Shown here: in pieces, positions 15,611 through 24,091 of the stretch
Numbering within the stretch: the first letter of the stretch is position 1
Layout: every line of letters begins with the position of its first letter
Assembly: GCF_011440275.1 (NCBI RefSeq)
Contig: NZ_JAAOIV010000001.1
Coordinates: 310,001 to 374,000, forward strand
Length of the DNA: 64,000 nt
Direction of reading: 5' to 3'
Source of the DNA: Metallococcus carri
GTDB taxonomy: Bacteria; Actinomycetota; Actinomycetes; Actinomycetales; Dermatophilaceae
Translations under genes and position numbers: made by a program
The notes under the pieces: model-generated
The model's database searches: none
The model's input: the letters and a program-made list of their open reading frames with translations, nothing else
What the model was told of the DNA's origin: nothing

Positions 15611-16741
15611 TCAGCGCAGGCCGACCCGGCGCTCCAGCGCGAGCTCGATCAGCTCGGTGATCAGCTCGGCGTAGCTCAGCCCGGACGCCGCCCAGACGTG
15701 CGGATACATCGAGGCCGGCGTGAAGCCCGGCATCGTGTTGATCTCGTTGAGCGTGAGTGTGCCGTCCGGTCCGTAGAACCAGTCGACGCGCGCCAGACCC
15801 TCGCAGCCGGCCGCATCGAAGGCCTTGACCGACAGGTCCTGGATCTGCGCCGCCGTCTCGTCGGGCAGGTCCGCGGGGCAGGTGAGCGCGGCCGAGCCGT
15901 CGAGATATTTCGCCTCGAAGTCATAGAAGGTGTGCTCCCCCGTCGCCACCGTGATCTCACCGATCTTGGAGGCGCGGGGCGGGTTGCTGCCGCGACCTTC
16001 GAGGATGCCGCATTCGACCTCGCGGCCGACGACGGCGCCCTCGATGAGCACCTTGGGGTCGAACTGCCGGGCGTACTCGACCGCGTCGCGCAGCTCATCC
16101 GGCCCGGTGACGCGACTGACCCCGACGCTGGACCCGGCCCGCGCCGGCTTGACGAAGACCGGCCAGCCGAGCGCCGCGACCGGTTCGAGGCAGGCGCTCG
16201 GGTCGCGACGCCATTCCTTGTCGGTGATCAGCACGTACGGCCCGACCGGCAACCCCGCCGCGCGGAAGACGACCTTCATCAGGTGTTTGTCCATCATCAC
16301 CGCGGAGGCCGCGACGCCGGAGCCGACATAGCGGGTGTCGCTGAGCTCGAGCATGCCCTGCAGGGTGCCGTCCTCACCGAACGGCCCGTGCAGCAGCGGG
16401 AAGACCACATCGACCTGCGACAACTCGCGCGGGGCGTCGCCCGGCTCGCGCACCATCAGCTCGTGGTGGTCGGGGTCCGGCGTGATGATGACCTCGCGCT
16501 CGCCCTCGACCTGCGGGGTGCGGGCAGCGGTGAGACGCAGCGGCTCGGGATCGTCGGCCATCAGCACCCAACGCCCGGTCGGGGTGATGCCGACCGGCAG
16601 CACGTCGAAGCGATCCCGATCGATCGCTTCCAGCACGCTCGCTGCGGTGGCGCAGGACACCGCGTGCTCGGCGGAGCGGCCGCCGAAGACCACGGCGACG
16701 ACGGGTTTGCGATCCGGACGGTCCGGCAGGTTGGCGTTCAT
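15611..16741 (-). CDS. ddl: D-alanine--D-alanine ligase
   Basis: ATP-grasp ligase that makes the D-Ala-D-Ala end of the peptidoglycan stem peptide; 376 aa. Motifs: VVFGGRSAEHAVSCATAASV at residues 16-35, PLLHGPFGEDGTLQG, PVFVKPARAGSSVGVSRV (ATP lysine) and LTLNEINTMPGFTPASMYP (Mg ligands). ATG 16741 is preceded on minus by TAGGCT about 8 nt upstream, so the leader is very short. Divergent from the PLP enzyme, with 19 bp between start codons. Confidence 0.96.
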   Translation of the reverse strand: MNANLPDRPDRKPVVAVVFGGRSAEHAVSCATAASVLEAIDRDRFDVLPVGITPTGRWVLMADDPEPLRLTAARTPQVEGEREVIITPDPDHHELMVREPGDAPRELSQVDVVFPLLHGPFGEDGTLQGMLELSDTRYVGSGVAASAVMMDKHLMKVVFRAAGLPVGPYVLITDKEWRRDPSACLEPVAALGWPVFVKPARAGSSVGVSRVTGPDELRDAVEYARQFDPKVLIEGAVVGREVECGILEGRGSNPPRASKIGEITVATGEHTFYDFEAKYLDGSAALTCPADLPDETAAQIQDLSVKAFDAAGCEGLARVDWFYGPDGTLTLNEINTMPGFTPASMYPHVWAASGLSYAELITELIELALERRVGLR

Positions 16742-16760
16742 CGTCTGGGAGCCTAACCAC

Positions 16761-17843
16761 ATGTCGCACGAGTTTTCGCCCGCCACTCGGGTCGTGGCCG
16801 CAGGCCGTCCGCCGCGCGTCCCGGGCGCGCCCGTCGGGCCGGCGGTCACCTTCACCTCGACGTATGTCGCGGGCGAGGCCCCGGCATACGGCCGGTTCGG
16901 CAATCCCACCTGGACCGAGCTGGAGGACGCGCTCGGCGAGCTCGAAGGCGGCCGTGCGCTGAGCTTCGCCAGCGGTATGGCGGCCATCGCCGCCGCGCTG
17001 TCGCTCACCCCCGAGCGGGCCACCGTGGTCGCGCCGCAGCACTGCTACAACGGCACCGGTGCCCTGCTCTCGCAGTATGCCGAGCAGCGGGGCTGGCAGG
17101 TCCGGCGGGCACCCATCGAGGACACCTCGGCATACGTCCAGGCGATGGCGGGCGCCGACGTCGTGTGGCTGGAGTCGCCGACCAACCCGATGCTCGAGAT
17201 CGCCGACCTGCGCGCGCTCTGCGACGCGGCGCGTGCCCACGGGGCAATCTCGGTGTGCGACAACACTTTTGCCACGCCGCTGGACCAGCGCCCACTGGAA
17301 TCGGGCGCCGACCTCGTCATGCACTCGGTGACCAAATATCTCGCTGGGCATTCCGACCTCGTCCTCGGTGCGGTCGTCGTGGGCGACGACGCGCTGCACG
17401 AGCGGCTGCTCGCCCACCGCACCCTGCACGGTGGCATCCCGGGGCCGATGGAGGCCTGGCTCGCGTTGCGCGGCCTGCGGACCTTGCACGTGCGCTGGGA
17501 CCGCGCCTGCGACAACGCCCGGGTCCTCGCGCAACGGCTGGCGACTCATCCCGCGGTGAGCCGGGTGCGCTATCCGGACCGCGGCGCGATGATCGCCATC
17601 GAACTCGGCGGCGACCAAGCGGCGGCCGAAGCACTCGAGCGGGCGGTCGAGGTGTGGCTGCCCTCGACCAGCCTCGGCGGCGTCGAGTCGATGCTCGAGC
17701 GCCGGCGGCGTCACCCGACCGAGCCGCCGACCGTGCCCGCGGACCTGGTCCGGCTGTCGGTCGGCATCGAGGACGTCGAGGACCTGTGGCGCGATCTCGA
17801 CGCCGCGCTCAGGAGGTCTCGAGCTTGCGCGCCCGCGACATGA
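16761..17843 (+). CDS. Cys/Met metabolism PLP-dependent enzyme (cystathionine gamma-synthase/lyase-like)
   Basis: Fold-type I PLP enzyme of the trans-sulfuration family, 360 aa, slightly shorter than the usual 380-400. Cofactor-site segments: YGRFGNPTWTELEDALGELEGG, ASGMAAIAAAL, the aspartate loop VCDNTFATPLDQRPL and the lysine motif HSVTKYLAGHSDLVLG (Schiff-base Lys near residue 196). LVRLSVGIEDVEDL ends the conserved core. ATG 16761 is used. The C-terminal 35 bp overlap gpsA convergently. Whether it is a synthase, a gamma-lyase or a methionine gamma-lyase cannot be told from these motifs. Confidence 0.85.
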   Translation: MSHEFSPATRVVAAGRPPRVPGAPVGPAVTFTSTYVAGEAPAYGRFGNPTWTELEDALGELEGGRALSFASGMAAIAAALSLTPERATVVAPQHCYNGTGALLSQYAEQRGWQVRRAPIEDTSAYVQAMAGADVVWLESPTNPMLEIADLRALCDAARAHGAISVCDNTFATPLDQRPLESGADLVMHSVTKYLAGHSDLVLGAVVVGDDALHERLLAHRTLHGGIPGPMEAWLALRGLRTLHVRWDRACDNARVLAQRLATHPAVSRVRYPDRGAMIAIELGGDQAAAEALERAVEVWLPSTSLGGVESMLERRRRHPTEPPTVPADLVRLSVGIEDVEDLWRDLDAALRRSRACAPAT

Positions 17844-18810
17844 GCGAGCCGACGACATCCCGGGTCGAGCGGCCCTCGTAGAGCACGGCCTCGACGTTCT
17901 CCACGATCGGCACGTCGACACCGGCCTGCTGGGCGAGCGCCAGGATCGACCGGCAGGACTTCACGCCTTCGGCGACCTGCTTGGTCGCGGCGATGGTCTC
18001 CGCGAGGCTCTTGCCCTGCCCCAGCGCATAACCGAAGGTGCGGTTGCGCGACAGCGGCGAGGCGCAGGTGGCCACCAGGTCACCGACCCCCGCCAGCCCG
18101 AGGAAGGTCTGCGGGTCGGCGCCGAGGGCCGTGCCGAGCCGGGCGGTCTCGGCCAGCCCACGGGTGATCAGGCTGGCGGTGGTGTTGTCACCCATGCCCA
18201 TCCCGTGCGCCATCCCGACGGCGAGCGCGATGACGTTCTTGGTGGCACCGGCGATCTCGGTGCCGACCACATCCGCCCCCAGGTAGGGCCGGAAGTATGG
18301 CGTCGCGCAGGCCTCGGCGACCCGGGCGCGGGCGCGGGGGCTGCTGGAGGCGACCACCACGGCGGCCGGCTGACGCTCGACGATCTCGCCGGCGAGGTTC
18401 GGCCCGGAGACCACCACGATCCGGGCGGGGTCGATGTCGCCGGCCTCGGCGATGACTTGGCTCATCCGCTTGTTGGTGTCGAGTTCGACACCCTTCATCA
18501 GCGACACGACCGGCACGTCGTCGGGGAAGACCGGACCCCAGGCGAGCAGGTTCTCGCGCAGGCTCTGCGAGGGCACCGCGATGATCACCATGTCCGCGCC
18601 GTCGGTGGCCTCGGCCACGTCTGCGGTTGCGGTCACGCTGTCCGGCAGCCGCAGGCCGGGGTGGTAGTCGGGGTTGGCGTGGGTCGCGTTGATCCGCTCG
18701 GCGAGCTCGGGGCGCCGCGCCCACAGGCGCACCTCGCCACCGGCGTCGGCGACGATCGAGGCGAACGCCGTGCCCCAGCTGCCGCTGCCCAGGACTGCCG
18801 TGCGTGCCAT
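17809..18810 (-). CDS. gpsA: Glycerol-3-phosphate dehydrogenase [NAD(P)+]
   Basis: Reduces dihydroxyacetone phosphate to sn-glycerol-3-phosphate for phospholipids, 333 aa. N-terminal Rossmann motif VLGSGSWGTAFA, then MKGVELDTNKRMSQV, VVSGPNLAGEI, and the catalytic lysine in GATKNVIALAVGMAHG, followed by GLAGVGDLVATC. ATG 18810 has GGAAGGAAA 7 nt upstream. In many actinobacteria gpsA, ddl, thiL and cofC are neighbours, so this block is syntenic core. Confidence 0.96.
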   Translation of the reverse strand: MARTAVLGSGSWGTAFASIVADAGGEVRLWARRPELAERINATHANPDYHPGLRLPDSVTATADVAEATDGADMVIIAVPSQSLRENLLAWGPVFPDDVPVVSLMKGVELDTNKRMSQVIAEAGDIDPARIVVVSGPNLAGEIVERQPAAVVVASSSPRARARVAEACATPYFRPYLGADVVGTEIAGATKNVIALAVGMAHGMGMGDNTTASLITRGLAETARLGTALGADPQTFLGLAGVGDLVATCASPLSRNRTFGYALGQGKSLAETIAATKQVAEGVKSCRSILALAQQAGVDVPIVENVEAVLYEGRSTRDVVGSLMSRARKLETS

Positions 18811-18904
18811 CGATGCTTTCCTTCCGCGGTTCGTGCGCGTGCCACGGTAACCGCCTCTGACCACCCGCAGGAGCCGGACCTCGGGATCTGACACGATGCC
18901 GTGC

Positions 18905-19546
18905 GTGGCTGCGCTCACCTCCACCTGGTTCCTCGTCGTGCCGGTCAAGGACCGCATGCTCAGCAAGTCGCGCCTGCAACCGCCCGAGGGCGTCGCGCGA
19001 GCCGAGCTCGCGCACGCCATGGCACTGGACACCCTCGAGGTGGTGCTTCAGGTCGTGCCGGCCGCGCAGGTGGTGGTGGTGACCGCGGACGACCGGGTCG
19101 GGCTGGTGATGCGCGAACGCGGCACCGTCGTGCTGCCCGACCCCGGCCGCGGCCTCAACCCGGCGATCGAGGCGGGTCTGGCCTGGGTGACCACGAATGC
19201 TCCGGGCCGGGCGGGCGCCGTGCTGCTCGCCGACCTGCCGACCCTCACCCCCGAGGTGCTGTATGCCGGCCTGCGCGCCTGTGCCGCAGCCGAATCCGCC
19301 GTCGTGCCGGACTCCTCGGGACTCGGCACGGTGCTGCTGGCGCACCACGACGCGGCCCGGTTGCGCCCGAGTTTCGGGCCGGGCTCGGCGGCTCGGCATG
19401 CCCGCCGGGCCACCGTGCTCGACCTCGACCTGCCACAGTTGCGGCACGATGTGGACGACCTGCCCGGGCTGCGGGCGGCATACCGGATGGGTTTCGGACG
19501 GCATACCGCCGCGGTGCTGGGCATCGACGGCGAGGAGGCGAGCTGA
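18905..19546 (+). CDS. cofC: Phosphoenolpyruvate/2-phospholactate guanylyltransferase (CofC/FbiD)
   Basis: F420 biosynthesis nucleotidyltransferase that activates phosphoenolpyruvate or 2-phospholactate with GTP; 213 aa. Features: VVPVKDRMLSKSRLQ near the N-terminus, VVTADDRVG, LNPAIEAGLAW, the metal-binding LLADLPTLTPEVL and AVVPDSSGLGTVLL. GTG 18905 was preferred over ATG 18896 because it lies 7 nt after a CACGAT -10 box, the leaderless pattern seen elsewhere in this window; ATG 18896 would overlap that box. It implies the organism makes F420. Confidence 0.9.
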   Translation: MAALTSTWFLVVPVKDRMLSKSRLQPPEGVARAELAHAMALDTLEVVLQVVPAAQVVVVTADDRVGLVMRERGTVVLPDPGRGLNPAIEAGLAWVTTNAPGRAGAVLLADLPTLTPEVLYAGLRACAAAESAVVPDSSGLGTVLLAHHDAARLRPSFGPGSAARHARRATVLDLDLPQLRHDVDDLPGLRAAYRMGFGRHTAAVLGIDGEEAS

Positions 19547-19549
19547 GCG

Positions 19550-19762
19550 ATGCAGGCGACGGTGCACGAGATCGACCCGGCGACCGGTGCCGGGTCGGTG
19601 ATCACCGACAACGGACGGGTGCTGCCCTTCGACGCCGACGTGGTCGCGGCAGCCAACCTGCGCCACCTGCGGGTCGGGCAGCGGCTCCACCTCGAACTCG
19701 CCGGCGGCGCGATCAGCCGGCTGTGGATCGAGGGCGTCGGCCCGGGTCAGCGGATCCGCTGA
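19550..19762 (+). CDS. Small cold-shock-domain-like protein
   Basis: A 70-aa protein starting 3 bp after cofC and so probably co-transcribed. The pattern MQATVHEIDPATGAGSVITD, NGRVLPFDADV, LRVGQRLHLEL matches a degenerate OB/cold-shock fold in which the usual RNA-binding aromatics (KGFGFI type) are absent. Similar short proteins follow cofC in other actinobacteria, as far as I recall. The function is unknown; a nucleic-acid-binding role would be inference from the fold. Confidence 0.65.
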   Translation: MQATVHEIDPATGAGSVITDNGRVLPFDADVVAAANLRHLRVGQRLHLELAGGAISRLWIEGVGPGQRIR

Positions 19763-19769
19763 CAGCAAC

Positions 19770-19801
19770 GGGCCCCGGCGACCAGGTGGTCACCGGGGCC
19801 C
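19770..19801. terminator. Bidirectional terminator between the cofC unit and hup
   Basis: GGGCCCCGG pairs with CCGGGGCCC, with an inner GACC/GGTC stem and an AGGT loop: a 32-nt GC-rich hairpin between converging genes. No clear T run follows, as is common in actinobacteria. Confidence 0.7.
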
Positions 19802-19814
19802 GATCGCTCGTGGC

Positions 19815-20396
19815 TCAGGCCTTCTTGGCGGTGCGACGCGCGGTCGACTTCTTGGCGGTGGTCTTCTTCGCCGTGGTCTTCGCGGCGCTCTTGGCCGGAG
19901 TGGTCTTCTTGGCGACCGTCTTCTTGGCGGCGCTCTTGGCCGGGGTGGCCTTCTTCACGGTGCTCTTGACGGTGGCCTTCTTGGCCGTGCTCTTGGCCGG
20001 GGTGGCCTTCTTGGCGGTCGACTTCTTGGCGGCGGTCTTGGTGGTCGCCTTCTTCGCCGTAGTGCCGGCGGCGGCCTTGGTGGCGGTGCGGCCGCCGGCG
20101 TTGCCGGTCTTGGGCAGGCTGGACGGCTTGGCGACGACGGCCTTGAAGTTGGTGCCGGCCTTGAACTTCGGCACCGAGGTGCGCTTGATCGGCACGGTCT
20201 CGCCGGTGCGCGGGTTGCGGCCGGTGCGGGCGGCGCGGGTGACCTTCTCGAAGGTGCCGAAGCCGGTGATGCCGACCTTGTTCCCCCGGGCGACCTCACG
20301 AATGATCGCGTCGAGGACCGCCTCGACGGCGTCGGTGGCGGCCTTCTTGCCGCCGAGTCGGGACTCGATGCTCGTAATGAGCTCTGCCTTGTTCAC
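19815..20396 (-). CDS. hup: HU-family nucleoid protein with histone H1-like tail
   Basis: DNA-binding HU protein of 193 aa. Residues 1-90 are the HU fold (NKAELITSIESRLGGKKAA, GFGTFEKVTRAARTGRNPRTG, KFKAGTNFKAVV). From about residue 100 the tail is almost only K, A, T, P and S in repeats such as AAKKTTAKK and KKATPAKS, as in mycobacterial HupB. GTG 20396 (VNKAELI) was chosen over ATG 20402 because GAGGGG lies 6 nt upstream of it and homologues begin MNKAEL. A canonical promoter sits about 65 nt upstream. Confidence 0.95.
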   Translation of the reverse strand: MNKAELITSIESRLGGKKAATDAVEAVLDAIIREVARGNKVGITGFGTFEKVTRAARTGRNPRTGETVPIKRTSVPKFKAGTNFKAVVAKPSSLPKTGNAGGRTATKAAAGTTAKKATTKTAAKKSTAKKATPAKSTAKKATVKSTVKKATPAKSAAKKTVAKKTTPAKSAAKTTAKKTTAKKSTARRTAKKA

Positions 20397-20468
20397 GTTC
20401 ATCCCCTCAGTAGGACGCGATCCGGCTTCGAGCCGGTGCTGACTGGTCCGCGGTTGCGGATAGCACAG

Positions 20469-20497
20469 ACCGTAGGCCGAAGACAACGCGTCGGCAA
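20469..20497 (-). promoter_or_regulatory. hup promoter
   Basis: TTGCCG (20497-20492), 17-nt spacer, TACGGT (20474-20469) on minus. Predicted start near 20462, leaving a leader of about 65 nt. Confidence 0.65.
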
Positions 20498-20552
20498 CCA
20501 TCTGGGGCACGCATGTTGTTGTCCCGCAACGCCTTTGGGAGCCCAAACGGCA

Positions 20553-20584
20553 GTCGGGCCAGCTCCCTGCGGAGCCGGCCCGAC
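20553..20584 (-). terminator. Terminator downstream of leuD
   Basis: GTCGGGCC (20553-20560) pairs exactly with GGCCCGAC (20577-20584); inside, GCTCC pairs with GGAGC around a CTGC loop. It lies about 70 bp after the leuD stop and upstream of the hup promoter. The rest of the 250-bp leuD-hup gap shows only the hup promoter and leader. Confidence 0.7.
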
Positions 20585-20655
20585 CGGTGCGTTTCGGTGA
20601 AATCCGTTGTGCCGCAACCAAATTGAAGGTGCGGCTCGCCTGGATGCCCTCTGGG

Positions 20656-21249
20656 TCAGGCGATCTCGACCTGCGGCTTGTATGCCGGCCGGTGCGCCTC
20701 GAAATCTTCGATCTCCTGCGCGTGTCGGAGGGTGAGGCTGATGTCGTCCAGCCCCTCCAGCAGCCGCCAGCGGGTGTAGTCGTCGACCTCGAAGGCGAAG
20801 ACATGTTCGCCGCAGGTGACGGTGCGCTCCTGCAGGTCGACGGTGACCTGCGTGCCCGGGTGGTTCTCAAGCAGCTTCCACAGCAACTCAATGTCCTCTT
20901 GCCGCAGCTGCGCGGTGAGCAGCCCGGACTTGCCGGAGTTGCCCCGGAAGATGTCGGCGAAGCGCGAGCTCAGCACGACCCGGAAGCCGTAGTCCATCAG
21001 GGCCCAGACGGCGTGCTCGCGCGAGGAGCCGGTGCCGAAATCGGGCCCGGCGACCAGCACCGAGCCGGCGCGGAAGGGCTCCTGGTTGAGCACGAACGAC
21101 TCGTCGGCCCGCCAGGCGGCGAAGAGTCCGTCCTCGAAGCCGGTGCGGGTGACTCGCTTGAGGTAGACCGCGGGGATGATCTGGTCGGTGTCGACGTTGC
21201 TGCGGCGCAACGGGACTCCGACTCCGGTGTGGGTGGTGAAACGTTCCAT
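20656..21249 (-). CDS. leuD: 3-isopropylmalate dehydratase small subunit
   Basis: Small (swivel) subunit of isopropylmalate isomerase in leucine synthesis; 197 aa. [20 protein letters not shown] near the N-terminus and [17 protein letters not shown], which holds the substrate-binding GSSRE loop, are typical. ATG 21249 follows GAGAGGAG. It is 14 bp downstream of leuC and co-transcribed with it; the AcnD-like heterodimer needs both. Regulation is expected from the divergent IclR gene. Confidence 0.97.
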   Translation of the reverse strand: MERFTTHTGVGVPLRRSNVDTDQIIPAVYLKRVTRTGFEDGLFAAWRADESFVLNQEPFRAGSVLVAGPDFGTGSSREHAVWALMDYGFRVVLSSRFADIFRGNSGKSGLLTAQLRQEDIELLWKLLENHPGTQVTVDLQERTVTCGEHVFAFEVDDYTRWRLLEGLDDISLTLRHAQEIEDFEAHRPAYKPQVEIA

Positions 21250-21263
21250 CGGCGTGGCTCCTC

Positions 21264-22676
21264 TCAGGCGACGGTGGCCGGCGCGGGCAGGTCGGCGGGG
21301 CTGGACAGCGTGCCGCGGACCGCGGTCGCCGCGGCGACGACCGGGCTGACCAGGTGGGTGCGGCCACCCTTGCCCTGCCGGCCCTCGAAGTTGCGGTTGG
21401 AGGTGGACGCGCTGCGTTCGCCGGGGGCGAGCTGATCGGGGTTCATGCCCAGACACATCGAGCACCCGGCGAGCCGCCACTCGGCACCCGCGTCGACGAA
21501 CACCCGGTCCAGTCCCTCCGCCTCGGCCTGCAGCCGGACGCGAGCCGACCCGGGCACGACCAGCATGCGCACGCCCTCGGCCACCCGGTGGCCGCGCAGC
21601 ACGTCGGCCGCCGCCCGCAGGTCCTCGATCCGGCCGTTGGTGCACGAGCCGAGGAAGACCGTGTCGACGCTGATCTGCTTGAGCGGCGTCCCGGGGGTCA
21701 GGCCCATGTACGCGATGGCGCTCTCGACGGCATACCTCTCGGCGTCGTCCGGAATGTCTTGGGGCACAGGCACATTCGCCGACAGCGGCAAGCCCTGGCC
21801 CGGGTTGGTGCCCCACGTGACGAAGGGCGACAGCTCGGTGGCGTCGATGTGGACCTCGGCGTCGAAGACGGCGTCGTCGTCGGTGACCAGCTGGCGCCAG
21901 GCGGCGACCGCCTCCTCCCAGGCTTCACCCTGCGGTGCGTAATCGCGGCCGCGCAGGTAGTCGAAGGTCGTGTCGTCGGGAGCGATCATGCCCGCCCGGG
22001 CACCGGCCTCGATCGACATATTGCAGATCGTCATCCGGGCTTCCATGGACAGCTTGCGGATCGCCTCGCCGCGGTATTCGAGCACGTAGCCCTGCCCACC
22101 ACCGGTGCCGATCTTGGCGATCACCGCGAGGATGAGGTCCTTGGCGGTGACGCCCTCGGGCAGGTCACCGTCGACGGTGATCGCCATCGTGCGGAACGGC
22201 TTGAGCGGCAGGGTCTGGGTGGCGAGCACGTGCTCGACCTCGCTGGTGCCGATGCCGAAGGCCAGCGCGCCGAACGCGCCGTGGGTGGAGGTGTGGCTGT
22301 CGCCGCAGACGATCGTCATACCGGGCTGGGTGAGCCCGAGCTGGGGCCCGATGATGTGCACGATGCCCTGCTCGGCGTCGCCCATCGGGAACAGCCGGAT
22401 GCCGAACTCCTCGCAGTTGCGGCGCAGCGTCTCCACCTGGGTGCGGCTCACCGGGTCCGAGATCGGCCCGGCGGTGGTCGGCACATTGTGGTCCTCGGTG
22501 GCGACGGTGAGATCGCGCCGGCGGACCGGGCGCTGCGCGAGGCGCAAGCCGTCGAAGGCCTGCGGGCTGGTCACCTCATGCAGCAGATGCAGGTCGATGT
22601 AGAGCAGGTCCGGCTCCCCCTCGGCCCTGCGCACCACATGCTGATCCCATACCTTCTCGGCGAGCGTCTTACCCAC
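21264..22676 (-). CDS. leuC: 3-isopropylmalate dehydratase large subunit
   Basis: Catalytic aconitase-like subunit converting 2- to 3-isopropylmalate, 470 aa. It begins [36 protein letters not shown] is the substrate loop. The 4Fe-4S ligands are in [13 protein letters not shown] and [12 protein letters not shown] (two cysteines three residues apart). ATG 22676 is first in the leuCD operon, facing the IclR regulator across a 99-bp gap. Confidence 0.97.
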   Translation of the reverse strand: MGKTLAEKVWDQHVVRRAEGEPDLLYIDLHLLHEVTSPQAFDGLRLAQRPVRRRDLTVATEDHNVPTTAGPISDPVSRTQVETLRRNCEEFGIRLFPMGDAEQGIVHIIGPQLGLTQPGMTIVCGDSHTSTHGAFGALAFGIGTSEVEHVLATQTLPLKPFRTMAITVDGDLPEGVTAKDLILAVIAKIGTGGGQGYVLEYRGEAIRKLSMEARMTICNMSIEAGARAGMIAPDDTTFDYLRGRDYAPQGEAWEEAVAAWRQLVTDDDAVFDAEVHIDATELSPFVTWGTNPGQGLPLSANVPVPQDIPDDAERYAVESAIAYMGLTPGTPLKQISVDTVFLGSCTNGRIEDLRAAADVLRGHRVAEGVRMLVVPGSARVRLQAEAEGLDRVFVDAGAEWRLAGCSMCLGMNPDQLAPGERSASTSNRNFEGRQGKGGRTHLVSPVVAAATAVRGTLSSPADLPAPATVA

Positions 22677-22743
22677 GGCTCATCCTCCCTGCGTCGAAAC
22701 GTTCCGTGACGAGGTTCTCTCGGCGGTTCCGCCCGAGGACTTG

Positions 22744-22762
22744 CGTCTCGCTTCCTGAGACG
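22744..22762. promoter_or_regulatory. Inverted repeat in the leuC/IclR intergenic region
   Basis: CGTCTC (22744-22749) and GAGACG (22757-22762) form a 6-bp perfect inverted repeat with a 7-nt centre, 14 bp before the regulator start. Position suggests an operator for the IclR protein acting on leuCD and itself. Confidence 0.5.
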
Positions 22763-22775
22763 GCAATATCATCAC

Positions 22776-23525
22776 ATGGACAACTCTAGCGGTGTCGGCG
22801 TCCTGGACAAGGCCGCCGTCGTCCTCTCGGCCTTGGAGGCAGGTCCCTCCACGCTCGCTCAGCTGGTGGCGCACACCGGACTGGCGCGGCCGACCGCCCA
22901 TCGCTTGGCGGTCGCGCTCGAGCACCACCGGCTGGTCGCCCGCGACCTGCAGGGCCGGTTCGTGCTCGGTCCGCGCCTGGCGGAGCTCGCGTCTGCCGCG
23001 GGTGAAGACCGGCTGCTCGCCGCGGCCGGTCCCGTCCTCGGCGCGCTGCGCGACCACACCAACGAGAGCGCGCAACTGTTCCGGCGCCAGGGCGACCAGC
23101 GCATCTGCGTCGCTGCCGCGGACCGGCCGGTCGGCCTGCGCGACTCGATCCCGGTCGGCGCGACCTTGTCGATGCTCGCCGGCTCGGCCGCCCAGGTGTT
23201 GCTCGCCTGGGAGGAGCCGGACCGCCTGCACCGCGGGCTGCAGGGTGCCAAGTTCACCGCCACCATGCTGTCCGGCGTGCGCCGCCGCGGCTGGGCGCAG
23301 AGTGTCGGCGAGCGGGAGCAGGGCGTCGCCTCGGTGTCGGCGCCGGTGCGCTCGCCGAGCGGGCGCGTCATCGCCGCGGTGTCCATCTCCGGCCCGATCG
23401 AGCGCGTCTCGCGCCAGCCGGGCCGCCTGCACGCCGCGACCGTCGTCGCCGGCGCCAACAAGCTCACCGAGGTGCTCGCTCGCGCCCACGTCGCGGGTCA
23501 GCGGCGCGGCGCGGCCGGCGCGTAG
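22776..23525 (+). CDS. ndgR: IclR-family regulator of leuCD (NdgR/LtbR type)
   Basis: IclR-type regulator, 249 aa: winged-helix part PSTLAQLVAHTGLARPTAHRLAVAL at 25-50, and a ligand-binding domain ending near 230 with GVASVSAPVRSPSGRVIAAVSI. Actinobacterial members beside leuCD (NdgR in Streptomyces, LtbR in Corynebacterium) control leucine and related amino-acid genes. ATG 22776 is preceded by a likely short leader. The tail after 235 is Arg/Ala-rich. Confidence 0.88.
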   Translation: MDNSSGVGVLDKAAVVLSALEAGPSTLAQLVAHTGLARPTAHRLAVALEHHRLVARDLQGRFVLGPRLAELASAAGEDRLLAAAGPVLGALRDHTNESAQLFRRQGDQRICVAAADRPVGLRDSIPVGATLSMLAGSAAQVLLAWEEPDRLHRGLQGAKFTATMLSGVRRRGWAQSVGEREQGVASVSAPVRSPSGRVIAAVSISGPIERVSRQPGRLHAATVVAGANKLTEVLARAHVAGQRRGAAGA

Positions 23526-23542
23526 TCGCACCGGCGGCTAGC

Positions 23543-23893
23543 TCAGCGGTCGTCGGCCAACCGCTCGTGCTCCTCACGGGCGGCGCGCGCGGCCCCATCG
23601 AGCCGCCGCGCCTCGGCGAACTCCGCGAGCAGCCGCTCGGCCTGCTGCACCATCGACTCGTTCAGCTGGGCGTGCGCCGCGCGTCGCTGCTCCTCGCGCT
23701 CGCGGCGGTTCTCCCGCAGTGCGGTGACCGGCCACATCGGGGCGGCGAGCGCAGCCTTGCGCGCGGCATACCGCTGCGCTGGGTCGAGCTCCTGGGCGCC
23801 GAGGTAGGGCGCGACGGCATACAGCAGGACCCCGAAAAGATAGACCGAGCCGCACACGACGAGCAGGACCAGCACCACGGTCAGCACACTCAT
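23543..23893 (-). CDS. Small single-pass membrane protein with coiled-coil tail
   Basis: A 116-aa protein with one strong N-terminal transmembrane segment (VLTVVLVLLVVCGSVYLFG) and a charged, helical remainder rich in R, E and A (RENRREREEQRRAAHAQLN) that could form a coiled coil. I do not recognise the family. It converges on the IclR gene with a 17-bp gap and lies just before a decayed MerR gene on the other strand. Confidence 0.6.
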   Translation of the reverse strand: MSVLTVVLVLLVVCGSVYLFGVLLYAVAPYLGAQELDPAQRYAARKAALAAPMWPVTALRENRREREEQRRAAHAQLNESMVQQAERLLAEFAEARRLDGAARAAREEHERLADDR

Positions 23894-23973
23894 CACTCCG
23901 CACGATTCGAGGCTTCCAGTATGCCCGCATGATGGGAGAGCACTGCTATCCGCGCGTCGTGAGGAGCACTCGC

Positions 23974-24082
23974 ATGACCCTGTCCGAACTGGCGGCGCGC
24001 ACCGGGGTGCCGATCGCGACGATCAAGTACTACCGAGACCCATGTCGAACGGCTGCGGCTCATCCGCGCGCTCACGGGCTGA
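23974..24082 (+). pseudogene. Remnant of a MerR-family regulator
   Basis: ATG 23974, behind GAGGAG, opens MTLSELAARTGVPIATIKYYR, a clear MerR winged-helix N-terminus. After about 20 codons the frame changes: reading from about 24040 in another frame gives THVERLRLIRALTG then TGA, a segment that normally lies about 25-30 residues further on. So the wing is deleted with a frameshift and everything after the first helices of the second half is gone. It was a full MerR gene (about 200 aa) cut down to 109 bp; the original ribosome-binding site remains. Confidence 0.75.
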
Positions 24083-24091
24083 ACCAATAGG

